From Bacillus sp. OV322 (lineage in GTDB: Bacteria > Bacillota > Bacilli > Bacillales > DSM-1321): a DNA stretch of 64,000 nucleotides. The notes below the pieces were generated by a model. It was given only the letters and a program-made list of their open reading frames with translations. It made no database searches and was not told where the DNA came from. The stretch spans positions 1 through 64,000 of the forward strand of contig NZ_FOMA01000004.1 in NCBI RefSeq assembly GCF_900112495.1. The letters run 5' to 3'. A program made the position numbers and the translations under genes. This document shows, one piece after another, positions 33,182 to 41,327 of the stretch; position 1 is the stretch's first letter, and every line of letters starts with the position of its first letter.

Positions 33182-33260
33182 CAACAACCGCGCCCGATTG
33201 CTGAAGATCGTTTTTGGATTAAAGCACCTTGTTAGTTGAAGTGTATTTTTTCAAAAACTG
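33182..33260. repeat. attC-like site, decayed
   Basis: CAACAACCGCGCCCGATTGC then TGAAGATCG, and right core GGATTAAAGCACCTTGTTAG followed by TTGAAGTGTA and TTTTTTCA. Confidence 0.7.
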
Positions 33261-33280
33261 CCTGAATTTCAGATCAAGAA

Positions 33281-33316
33281 AAAGACGATACCTTCTAAAA
33301 GAATCGCATCGTTTTA
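33281..33316 (-). terminator. Terminator of the VOC gene
   Basis: Imperfect stem ACGATGCGATTC / AGAAGGTATCGT on the minus strand followed by CTTTTT. Confidence 0.6.
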
Positions 33317-33319
33317 AAA

Positions 33320-33703
33320 TTATCCAATACTCTCATAGATTTCGATTAGTGAACCATCAGGATCTCTAAAATGAGCTACTTTAATTCCCCATCCTTCTTG
33401 TGCAGTAGGCTTTGTTATGAATTCCACCTTTTCTTTTAATTCCTTATATTTCTCTTCAACATTATCGACCTTGAAAATTAAAGCAATTCTATCAGACTTA
33501 TGAATATAAGATACACTCTCTGCACCTATAGCTTCAAGCATTTGTTTTCGTTCAAATAGTCCTAAAGTACAACCACTGAACTTGAAATCTGCATATAAAG
33601 TTTCTTCGTCTCCCCACGATACTTCGAAACCTAAAACATCTCTATAAAATAAGAAACAATCTTTATAATTGTCTACTAATAAACGTGTGTGTGTTAGCTC
33701 CAA
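33320..33703 (-). CDS. VOC family protein (glyoxalase/bleomycin-resistance fold)
   Basis: A 127-residue single-domain VOC protein: LTHTRLLVDNYKDCFLFYRD at the start (metal-ligand His), ALIFKVDNVEEKYKEL in the middle and FRDPDGSLIEIYE at the end (metal-ligand Glu). Members bind or degrade thiol conjugates, antibiotics or other small molecules. TTG start with TGGAGTGA upstream. Cassette-type gene between the decayed sites at 33182 and 34469. Confidence 0.85.
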   Translation of the reverse strand: MELTHTRLLVDNYKDCFLFYRDVLGFEVSWGDEETLYADFKFSGCTLGLFERKQMLEAIGAESVSYIHKSDRIALIFKVDNVEEKYKELKEKVEFITKPTAQEGWGIKVAHFRDPDGSLIEIYESIG

Positions 33704-33727
33704 ACGAATTCACTCCATTTCATCTCA

Positions 33728-34399
33728 TTACTTGAATATTTTTTCAAGTTTCTTTACCGATTCATTACTGCATAAATTTGAAAAATGAGCTATAAGAAAT
33801 TTCTTTGTTTCTTCTTTATCTGTCTTAAAAGTGTCAATTTTATTCCTCCTTGCCCAAGAATCATAAGTCTCAAAAGCTGTACTGCTCCAACCGTTCTTTT
33901 CACCGTCGTCATTTTTTTTCTCCTGTATGCCTGAAATTACAATATCCATTGATCCTTGTAATTCTAATAATGCGTTCTCAAATATCCTTTTTTTATCACT
34001 TTCCTTTAGTCCTGCTTTTATTCTTAATGCCCTTGTGTCTATCCCTTCCTCTTGTCTAATTATTTTGTATATATCAAATGCTTCTTTCGATATATTTCCA
34101 TTAAAATAGCGTTCCTCAACGGACTCAGCATAGCCTAAAACCCTTTTTACATATGGAAGAAGCTGACGGGAAACCAATACCGATTTTTTCTTAATGAATT
34201 TACCGTATCCCGCAACCCCGTCAGTTGAAAATTTTGTCCTCCAAATCCAAGGATCAAACTCTGTTTCTGAATGCCAATACTCTGATAAAGTAATGGTATT
34301 TAAAGAAGGGAAATCAGGTATTAATGGGGCTAGAGGAAGTAAACCAATCTCTTCTATTACATCTATGGCTTCCTCATATGTTTTCACTTTATATTCCAT
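33728..34399 (-). CDS. AlkZ-related protein
   Basis: About 223 residues from ATG 34399 (GGAG upstream; TTG one codon earlier). YKVKTYEEAIDVIEEIG, PLAPLIPDFPSL, FDPWIWRTKF and GKFIKKKSVLVSRQ are the pattern of the small Bacillus proteins annotated as AlkZ-related, a winged-helix relation of DNA glycosylases for alkyl or crosslink adducts. Enzyme activity is not shown. It follows the VOC gene's start by 24 bp, so both may be cotranscribed in one two-gene cassette. Confidence 0.6.
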   Translation of the reverse strand: MEYKVKTYEEAIDVIEEIGLLPLAPLIPDFPSLNTITLSEYWHSETEFDPWIWRTKFSTDGVAGYGKFIKKKSVLVSRQLLPYVKRVLGYAESVEERYFNGNISKEAFDIYKIIRQEEGIDTRALRIKAGLKESDKKRIFENALLELQGSMDIVISGIQEKKNDDGEKNGWSSTAFETYDSWARRNKIDTFKTDKEETKKFLIAHFSNLCSNESVKKLEKIFK

Positions 34400-34468
34400 C
34401 AATTTGTTATCTCCTTTATAAAAATAGACATATACCTAATTTCTATGTATAACCAAGACTTTCCTCCT

Positions 34469-34582
34469 TTAATAAAACTGCCTCGTTACTTTAAGTACAA
34501 TCCTAGACAATACCCAAATCTGCATAAATATCAATTATTTGTTTGAAAGTCTTATTCAATTAAATGGCCCGATTGTTGAATA
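34469..34582. repeat. Two decayed attC-like cores
   Basis: TTAATAAAACTGCCTCGTTA then CTTTAAGTACAATCCTAGACAAT (tail type), and 70 bp on TTCAATTAAATGGCCCGATTG then TTGAATAG. The last recognisable sites; the array ends here. Confidence 0.6.
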
Positions 34583-34596
34583 GCATAACTGACGTT

Positions 34597-34660
34597 TAGT
34601 TTTAAATGACTTTATTATTTTTTAAACGACTTTAATATGATTTAAACAACTTTATTATCA
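34597..34660. repeat. Three direct repeats at the array edge
   Basis: TTTAAATGACTTTATTATT, TTTAAACGACTTTAATATGA and TTTAAACAACTTTATTATCA lie head to tail. Confidence 0.75.
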
Positions 34661-34840
34661 CGAAACACCTCCCTTGAAAAATCATCCTCTGTATTTTACT
34701 ATACCCTGTTTCCAGAGGCCTCTTTCTCCATTTAGCACAATACATTATCAGACGCATGAAAAGTTTTGAAAAATCGTCAAAATTCACTAAAGGAAATATT
34801 TTCAAACACACTATAATGAGGGGATAAGGGAGATGATGAG

Positions 34841-35911
34841 ATGCTTGTGTGGAAGCTTGAGGATAAAAACTATATCTGGAAGGTCCTGTTAATCCTGGTG
34901 CTCGGATCAAACGTATTATTATACCGCTCGCCCCTTTCACCTATATTCCTGCCGGAAGATACAAATTGGATCGTGCTTGGCTCCATCCTTGATTTGGCAA
35001 TAGTTTCTCCCCTGCTGCTACTCGTTATAAAGAGGAAAAAGAATGGCCATGTGAAGCGTCTAATTCTTTCAATGGCTGCCGGCATTATATTGGCACGATT
35101 TCTGATCCCGCAGGAATACTTCCAGCCGTACAAGGTTCTTTCATATGGAGGATTTGCAATTGAAGGACTGCTTCTGTTTTTGGAGCTGGGACTGCTGTTT
35201 ATGCTCATGCGCAATCTCCCTGCAATAATACAGGAAGTCCGCCGGAGCGAAGAAGGCCTGCTGTTCTCCGTTCCGTCTGCAGTTGAAAAGAAAACAGGCA
35301 AACATCCTATAGTGAAGGCAGCCGCTTCAGATTTCCTGATGTTTTACTATGCCTTACTGTCGTGGAGAAAAAGTCCAGCTGCTGAAGAAAACAACTATAC
35401 ACTCCATAAAAATACTAGCATGATTGCTTTTCAGATTATGCTGCTTCATGCAATTGTGATTGAAACAGTCGGCATACACTGGTGGCTTCACAACTATTCA
35501 TCGGTCCTGTCAACAGTGCTTCTCATACTGAACATCTGCTCGGTCATATTTTTTCTTGGTGACATCCAGACAATCAGGCTGAATCCTGTTAAACTGTCCG
35601 ACAGCACCTTGTACCTTTCTCTTGGATTGGCAAAGAAAATGGCATTGCCGCTTGATAACATCGCTGAAATCAACACAAATCCGATAGAACTTAAGCAAAA
35701 AGCCGACAGTACCACAACAATCGAATTTATAGCCAAAGACTTCGAGGCACTGCACCCTCACATCATTTTAGAATTAAAAGAACCACAGATGGCAGTTCTT
35801 TTCTTCGGTATAAAAAAAACATATACAAAAGTAGCTATACGCTTGGACAATCCGGGAAAATTTATAGAGCAATTAAAAATAAAAATACAAACGGAGACCA
35901 AACATGATTGA
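34841..35911 (+). CDS. Membrane protein of unknown function
   Basis: A 356-residue protein with about seven membrane segments in the first 245 residues (for example 12-27, 46-62, 73-90, 105-125, 193-210, 220-240) and a soluble C-terminal beta-rich domain (about 250-356, SLGLAKKMALPLDNIAEI to AIRLDNPGKFIEQLK). Such Bacillus proteins are often called beta-carotene monooxygenase-like, a name without support here. GGGAGATGATGAG precedes the ATG. Overlaps the next small frame by ATGA-type coupling. Confidence 0.65.
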   Translation: MLVWKLEDKNYIWKVLLILVLGSNVLLYRSPLSPIFLPEDTNWIVLGSILDLAIVSPLLLLVIKRKKNGHVKRLILSMAAGIILARFLIPQEYFQPYKVLSYGGFAIEGLLLFLELGLLFMLMRNLPAIIQEVRRSEEGLLFSVPSAVEKKTGKHPIVKAAASDFLMFYYALLSWRKSPAAEENNYTLHKNTSMIAFQIMLLHAIVIETVGIHWWLHNYSSVLSTVLLILNICSVIFFLGDIQTIRLNPVKLSDSTLYLSLGLAKKMALPLDNIAEINTNPIELKQKADSTTTIEFIAKDFEALHPHIILELKEPQMAVLFFGIKKTYTKVAIRLDNPGKFIEQLKIKIQTETKHD

Positions 35912-36105
35912 AAAAATGCTGCTTTCCCTCTCCATGATTATTGTTGTCTTTCTTCATCCTTACATGGCGGATGGATATCATCATCACCATCACTATTTGG
36001 GCAATCAACGCCATATCGATCTTTTACTTGTTTTTTGATAAAGCTATGTTAAAGGAAAAGGTTGATTTGTTGAAAAATGTTCTGATGACTTCTCCTTCCA
36101 TCTAA
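35904..36105 (+). pseudogene. Small membrane protein gene, probable frameshift
   Basis: The first frame starts at ATG 35904, overlapping the previous stop, and reads MIEKMLLSLSMIIVVFLHPYM before running into a His-rich, unlikely stretch and stopping at 36038. A second frame from 35971 reads MDIIITITIWAINAISIFYL and ends LLKNVLMTSPSI at 36105. Joined by a one-base change near 35965 they give a plausible two-segment membrane protein of about 66 residues. Could also be two tiny genes. Confidence 0.45.
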
Positions 36106-36247
36106 TTAAATTAGTTTTACCTAAACTGGATATTTACGGTAAAATAAGAATGATATTGTGAAGGAATGCACTTTAACTTTATTGAAGTCGTTTTTTAACA
36201 TCAAACCTTAGATAGAATGAACATTTTTTTAGGAGGGGGAGAAAGTA

Positions 36248-36544
36248 ATGGAATGGAGTATTTTTTTTGTATCGGTAGGGATTGCAGCTGCAGGATATTT
36301 TATCGGAGATGGACTGAAAAATTTTAAAAACCCGAATGCAAAAAGCCTTTTCGATTCGTTAAATGAAGATGATGAACACCAACTAATTAAAGAAAATGAT
36401 GTGCATTATTTTATAGGGATATCGAGAGAAGATGCAAAATCTTTAATTCAAGAGCATTCAAACATTCCGCATATTATAATAAGCGGTAAGGTGTACTACC
36501 CGAAGGATAAATTGCGTAAATGGTTATTGAATTTAGGAGAGTAA
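36248..36544 (+). CDS. Small membrane-anchored protein with excisionase-like C-terminus
   Basis: A 98-residue protein. One N-terminal membrane segment (about 4-20), then an acidic linker and a C-terminal region VHYFIGISREDAKSLIQEHS, PHIIISGKVYYPKDKLRKWL, which resembles the winged-helix of excisionase/MerR-type small DNA-binding proteins. AGGAGGGGG precedes the ATG. Function unknown; the domain reading is tentative. Confidence 0.65.
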   Translation: MEWSIFFVSVGIAAAGYFIGDGLKNFKNPNAKSLFDSLNEDDEHQLIKENDVHYFIGISREDAKSLIQEHSNIPHIIISGKVYYPKDKLRKWLLNLGE

Positions 36545-36619
36545 ACATACTTTACTTTAGTAAAAACGGACAGCAAACACACGAGCTAGGAGATACAAAA
36601 TAACTGGTGTAATCTTCAA

Positions 36620-36870
36620 CTAGAATGCGTAGTTTCTCAGTTTTAATTTATCTGCGGCTTCCCAAGTTCCATAAACACTTGCCAAGATAAGCATTTGCTT
36701 TTTCTTACTCAAATGGCTTTCCATTTTTCTATTGTCGAGGAATTGAAACCACATTAAATAAAGTTGTAGTGCTCCACATTGTCGCTAGAACTGTAAGAAT
36801 AGTGGGCATCGGAAATAAACACCGTGTCGCTCTTAAAATGTAATGTAAGGATGTTTTCAATTTGTTTCAT
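36620..36870 (-). pseudogene. Frameshifted gene remnant
   Basis: From ATG 36870 MKQIENILTLHFKSDTVFIS and DAHYSYSSSDNVEHYNFI, then in another frame LYLMWFQFLDNRKMESHLSK and QMLILASVYGTWEAADKL ending at 36620. The shift is near 36770. No family recognised. Confidence 0.4.
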
Positions 36871-37160
36871 TAGAATTCTACTGATATCACAAGAAAACCT
36901 TCTTTCTCTATTCACCAATTAAGGCTCCTTGTTTGGAAGCCGAAACCGAGAAAAGGCGATTTAAATAATCTAAAATAGATTCTTTATCCCTATCGTTTAA
37001 AGTAATTTATACAGTCAGGGATATCATTCAGAATCAACCAATAACTTTAACTTCGCCTTTGATAAAAAGGCTGAAAATCATATACAATAGCCTGTATCAG
37101 TCAAAAAAAGCGAAAAGAGCCCGTTTTCCTTACTTTACAGAGCTCTTTCCGCTTTTTAAT

Positions 37161-37212
37161 TTCCATTTTCCTGGATAATAACTCCAAACCAGCTTTGATT
37201 CGAGCGAATTCA
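37161..37212. repeat. GATTCGAGCGAA-type repeat block 1
   Basis: TTCCATTTTCCTGGATAATA, ACTCCAAACCAGC, TTTGATTCGAGCGAATTC. Short version of the block at 37417-37530. Confidence 0.8.
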
Positions 37213-37416
37213 AAAAAGGCCTAAATGAACGCCTTGACAAACCAAACAGAGAACGAACATGGTTGGCGTTGACAAACATTCCGAAATTACCTCTTACTCT
37301 AGCAAAAAAACCTGATATCTCGCCCTGATATTTGTCTTAAGGCGCACTCTTCGCCATTAATATATTCAAAACATCTCTGTTTCCCTCAATGCACAGGGCT
37401 GTCACGCACTTTAATT

Positions 37417-37530
37417 TCCATTTTTCTGGATAATAACACCAAATCAGCGCTGATTCGAGCGAAATTCCCCTTCATTAGAGCCAAATGTACAGTGATTCGA
37501 GCCAAACTCCCTTTGATTGGAGCGAATGCA
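37417..37530. repeat. GATTCGAGCGAA-type repeat block 2
   Basis: A TTCTGGATAATAACACCAAA leader followed by four units of about 23 bp with alternating GATTCGAGCGAAAT, CATTAGAGCCAAAT, GATTCGAGCCAAAC and GATTGGAGCGAAT. The same leader and units recur at 49213 and 55437. Confidence 0.85.
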
Positions 37531-37573
37531 CAAAAAAAGGACAAATCCCTAAAGATTTGCCCCTCACTCTACT

Positions 37574-38032
37574 CTACCCGCGTATCCTCCGCTCAAACAC
37601 ACTAAGAAAAAAGGAGACAAACAAGATGCCCAGTGAGTCAATGCCAAGATCATATAATCGTCCGTCCCTGCCGAAAAACAGCTGGAAAAACTCCGTAAAA
37701 AACGCAAAGGCAAATGAAATCAGAATCGCCCGCTTATGATTTTTCAAAAGCCAATACAGCAAAAGGTCCATCACGGCAAAACCCGTGAAATGTCCAAGCT
37801 TCACGATGATAAAGTCCTGGTGTATCAATGTTAAATCATAAAAATAAAAAAAGGAGACAAAATCCGGAGACGAGTCCCAGGTAAAACCCAGCGATTTAAA
37901 ATCAAGAAAATGCTCAAGGCTTTTTGTCCAAGTGTTCACACAGAGTACAAAACCCCAAGCAATAATAACCAATATTTTAAACAGCTTTTTATCCCTGCGT
38001 GCAATCGTCTCATTCGTTTGCGGCTGATTCAT
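37574..38032 (-). CDS. VanZ family membrane protein
   Basis: About 152 residues from ATG 38032 (AGGAT upstream). Four membrane segments, with HFTGFAVMDLLLYWLL and the C-terminal FAFFTEFFQLFFGRDGRLYDLGIDSLG, the VanZ-like signature (conserved E and D/GxD). VanZ proteins give low-level glycopeptide resistance in enterococci; the common chromosomal ones have no known function. Monocistronic. Confidence 0.85.
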   Translation of the reverse strand: MNQPQTNETIARRDKKLFKILVIIAWGFVLCVNTWTKSLEHFLDFKSLGFTWDSSPDFVSFFYFYDLTLIHQDFIIVKLGHFTGFAVMDLLLYWLLKNHKRAILISFAFAFFTEFFQLFFGRDGRLYDLGIDSLGILFVSFFLSVFERRIRG

Positions 38033-38107
38033 TATATTCATCCTAACCCATGTATTCTTAGTACCCTATCATACATAAATGGCAGGACAATCACAAATTC
38101 ATGATAC

Positions 38108-38134
38108 TAAAAAAAGCCGGGAGTTCTCTCCCGG
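38108..38134 (-). terminator. Terminator of the lyase/ABC operon
   Basis: CCGGGAG / CTCCCGG around four bases, followed on the minus strand by CTTTTTTTAG. Confidence 0.92.
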
Positions 38135-38135
38135 T

Positions 38136-39626
38136 TCAGCTTTTAAAGGAAAATTCCATCAGTTCAGCCCGTTTTTCCTTCAATATATTCATCACTTTTT
38201 CCCAATTACCTTTAGCCTGCAAAAGAGCTTCCTTACGCTGCAACATCATCCTTTCCACTTCATCAGGATTCGGTCCGCCCTGCACCTTCCTTATTTCAAC
38301 AAAATATTCCGGGGAAATAATTTTCTGCCACTCTTCTTTTGTAAGTGTGACGGAGACAAAATCCTGCAGCATATTGTTTATGTCCTGAACGTCCCATTCA
38401 TATAACTCCATATTCTGCTGCTTTGTTTTTTTGGCTATATTACTTGCAACGGAATGGGCATGGCGGAAGGATATCCCGTAGTCACGTGATAATGAATCGG
38501 CCAGCTCGGTGATGGTGATGCTTGATTTACCGGCCATCTTTTTCATATGCCCCTCATTGACCTTTAAAGTGGAAATGACAGCATACATCAGCTTCAGCAC
38601 CCGGTTCGCATTATTGAATGACCGGTATAGATGCGGCTGCAAATCATCCTCTGTATCCACGATATCGCCAAACGGTGTATTATGAATCATGTTCACTGCA
38701 GCCATTGCATCCCCGAAAGAGCTGCTGGCAAGTGCCCTCGCATGCTCAATGGACACCGGATTTCGTTTTTGCGGCATAATGCTGCTTACCTGCACATAAG
38801 GATCCGCCACAGTAAAGGAGCCGAACTCTCTTGTCACATGCTGCAGGAAATCCTGGATCCACCGGCCCGAATCCACCATTAACGTCATAATAGCAGAAGC
38901 TGTTTCAAGGAGATAATCAGCACCCGCAATCGAGTCATAGGAATTCTCAATCACTCCCTCAAAGCCAAGCAATTCACATGTCCGGCTGCGCGAAATCGGA
39001 AAGCCTGTAGTCGTCAGGGCGGCTGCTCCAAGAGGCGATCTGTTCACCGTTTCATACGCAGTCTGGAGCCTTTTCGCATCTCTTTGCAGCACATCATAAA
39101 CAGCGAGCAGATAATGACCAAGCGTTGTCGGCTGGGCCGGCTGTGTATGGGTGTAACCGGTCATCACCGTATTACTATGATTTTCTGCCTGATACAGCAG
39201 CGCCTCGCTCAAGGAATGTACATGTCCTATGGTTTCCAGGAGGTGCTGTCTCAGCACGAGCCGGTACATTGCCACTCCCATATCATTCCGGCTCCTGGCA
39301 ATATGAATCTTACCGGCAAGCTCAGCGCCTATTTCCTCCCCAATCCTTGCCTCCATCATAAAAAACAAATCCTCAAACTCCGGCTCATAACATAATGAAG
39401 AAGAATCACAAACCGCAGCCTTATTGATTCCCCCTAGCATGACCTCAGCTTCAGACTTTTTGATAATCCCCTCTTCAGCAAGCATAATCACATGTGCCCG
39501 GTGAATATCAAACATCACATGAAACAGGAAATCCCTTTGATCATTAAAAACAGGCTTCAGCAATTGCTCCACATAAGTTTTCCCGGGAAAGACCGTGCCT
39601 TCGCTTTTAATAAAATCTTCAAACAT
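38136..39626 (-). CDS. Argininosuccinate lyase-like enzyme (fumarase/aspartase superfamily)
   Basis: A 496-residue lyase. The three conserved regions are present: HIARSRND at 108-115, TGYTHTQPAQPTTLG at 156-170, and the signature SSIMPQKRNPVSIEHA at 281-296 with the catalytic Ser loop. Superfamily members remove fumarate from aspartate adducts. It lies 13 bp after a fused ABC permease in an operon with an importer and ROK regulator and has no argG, so it is probably a catabolic paralogue acting on an imported N-substituted aspartate rather than the arginine-biosynthesis ArgH. Last gene of the operon before a strong terminator. Confidence 0.82.
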   Translation of the reverse strand: MFEDFIKSEGTVFPGKTYVEQLLKPVFNDQRDFLFHVMFDIHRAHVIMLAEEGIIKKSEAEVMLGGINKAAVCDSSSLCYEPEFEDLFFMMEARIGEEIGAELAGKIHIARSRNDMGVAMYRLVLRQHLLETIGHVHSLSEALLYQAENHSNTVMTGYTHTQPAQPTTLGHYLLAVYDVLQRDAKRLQTAYETVNRSPLGAAALTTTGFPISRSRTCELLGFEGVIENSYDSIAGADYLLETASAIMTLMVDSGRWIQDFLQHVTREFGSFTVADPYVQVSSIMPQKRNPVSIEHARALASSSFGDAMAAVNMIHNTPFGDIVDTEDDLQPHLYRSFNNANRVLKLMYAVISTLKVNEGHMKKMAGKSSITITELADSLSRDYGISFRHAHSVASNIAKKTKQQNMELYEWDVQDINNMLQDFVSVTLTKEEWQKIISPEYFVEIRKVQGGPNPDEVERMMLQRKEALLQAKGNWEKVMNILKEKRAELMEFSFKS

Positions 39627-39638
39627 ACAATACCTCCG

Positions 39639-41327
39639 TTAAAGTGATTGTTCCGCCTTTACACCAAAGAATTTATTTGAAATAAACAGAACAGCGGCAA
39701 TTAAAATAATTTGAATCATGCCATAAGCTGCCGCTTGCCCCATATTAAACATGCGAAGCTGATTCATGATTTCTATGGATATTGGACGGTTTGATAAGGT
39801 ATACAGTAAAACTGAAGTAGGAAATTCTCCCACTGCTTCAACAAAGGCAAGCAGTGTTCCAGAAAGGACACCTGGCATAATAATTGGCAGTATCACTTTT
39901 CTGAACGTATAAAACCACTTTGCACCGAGACTCCGTGACGCTTCCTCAATCGAATCATCCAGCTGCTCAAGGACCGCATTTGTAGACCTCACCACAAGCG
40001 GAATGTGCCTGATAAAATAAGCGAGCGGCAAAATCCAGAAAGTTCCTACTAAAATGTTTCCAAAGGAAAAAATATTCGGTTCATTAAAAGCAAAAACGAG
40101 ATTCATCCCGATTACTGTTGCCGGCAGCGCCCAGGGAATCATCACTAAGATATCCACAAAGTTCTTCCCGACGAATTTCCTCTTCACAAGCAAGTACGAA
40201 GTAAGCACACCAAATACCAGGTTGCCTGCGGTTGCAATCACAGCCAGCAATAAGCTGTTTTTAATCGGCTTCAGAATATTGGGATCTTCAAACAGCAAAC
40301 GGAAGTTTTCAAAGTTGAATGTCGATGGATAGGTCTGCCATGTCCACGTGCCATCCGGAACAAGCGAAAGAAGCAGGATTGTAAAGTGCGGAAGAAGCAG
40401 AATAATGACAGCCAGTATTCCAAAAATTACCATTATCCACTTCGTGACAGGGTTTTTCACTTCACTGCGGTGAGCTCCGATCCCCTTTGTCGCCATTCGG
40501 TAGTCTTTCCTGTTTTGATACCACCTCATGAACAGCAGGAAGCTGATTGAAACGATCGAAAGAATGACAGATTGTGCAGCAGCTATTTCCATATCACCAT
40601 TAATTTTCGAAAAATATATCTGCAGACTAAGGACCCGGTAACCGCCTGCCAATAAAAATGGTGCACTAAACGATGCCATAGAAATCATAAATACAAGAAG
40701 CGAAGCAGCCACGATCGCAGGTGTCAAAAGCGGAAACGTCACCTTCCAAAACACATTGAATCTTGAACCCCCAAGGTTGTGGGCACTTTCCTCAAGTGAA
40801 GGATCAATTTTATTCAGAGCGGATGAAACGGTCATATAAAAGTACACATACATCGTATAGGCGTGCACGAGCAGAATTCCTGATACTCCCCCAATTTTGA
40901 AGGGTACCTTCTTTAGTTCAAACAAATCTTTTATTAAATTAGGAATCAGTCCGGTTTCACCGTATAAAAACATAAAAGCCATTACACCGACTAACGACGG
41001 AAGAACAATTGGCATGATAGCTGCCGTAGAGAAAAATTTCCTTCCAGGGAAATCATAGCGGTTGAAGATCAATGCAAGCGGGATACCAATGACAGCACTT
41101 GCAGCCACACTTAAAACAGAAATGTAAACGGAATTCCAAAGCGCCTCCAAATTGGTCTTTGATTTCTGTGAAAAGAAATCCTGATAGTTTGATATAGTCA
41201 CACTGCCATCCTTATTCAGACTTTCCACAAGAGTACGGATCGATGGATACAGCACATAGGCAATAAGGACAAGCACAACAGGTATCAACAGCCCATATGT
41301 CAGCCTGGAATCTCGATTTTTCATCAT
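39639..41327 (-). CDS. ABC transporter permease, fused two-domain (iron/polyamine type)
   Basis: A 562-residue inner-membrane protein made of two binding-protein-dependent permease domains, about 1-275 and 290-562, each with six segments. Both EAA loops are visible: EESAHNLGGSRFNVFWKVTF near 178-197 and EEASRSLGAKWFYTFRKVIL near 470-489. The fused layout is typical of ferric-iron (FbpB-like) and 2-aminoethylphosphonate-type importers. ATG overlaps the ATPase stop by four bases (ATGA). Confidence 0.9.
   Translation of the reverse strand: MMKNRDSRLTYGLLIPVVLVLIAYVLYPSIRTLVESLNKDGSVTISNYQDFFSQKSKTNLEALWNSVYISVLSVAASAVIGIPLALIFNRYDFPGRKFFSTAAIMPIVLPSLVGVMAFMFLYGETGLIPNLIKDLFELKKVPFKIGGVSGILLVHAYTMYVYFYMTVSSALNKIDPSLEESAHNLGGSRFNVFWKVTFPLLTPAIVAASLLVFMISMASFSAPFLLAGGYRVLSLQIYFSKINGDMEIAAAQSVILSIVSISFLLFMRWYQNRKDYRMATKGIGAHRSEVKNPVTKWIMVIFGILAVIILLLPHFTILLLSLVPDGTWTWQTYPSTFNFENFRLLFEDPNILKPIKNSLLLAVIATAGNLVFGVLTSYLLVKRKFVGKNFVDILVMIPWALPATVIGMNLVFAFNEPNIFSFGNILVGTFWILPLAYFIRHIPLVVRSTNAVLEQLDDSIEEASRSLGAKWFYTFRKVILPIIMPGVLSGTLLAFVEAVGEFPTSVLLYTLSNRPISIEIMNQLRMFNMGQAAAYGMIQIILIAAVLFISNKFFGVKAEQSL

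Larger units (their letters stand above)
36871..37573. other. Long intergenic region with dispersed repeats
   Basis: No gene seen. Holds two blocks of the GATTCGAGCGAA-type repeat (37161-37212 and 37417-37530). Confidence 0.5.

Noticed and set aside
1393-34582. CRISPR array reading of the repeats
   Set aside because: Spacing is 0.5-1.5 kb and carries genes, the repeats vary strongly, and no cas genes are present.
1393-34582. Repeats as plain REP/BIME or transcription terminators
   Set aside because: They have two separate core palindromes with fixed spacers and lack T runs; several cassettes have a separate true terminator (for example 13398, 25090).
38136-39626. Housekeeping argininosuccinate lyase argH
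   Set aside because: No argG next to it; it is the last gene of an importer operon under a ROK regulator.
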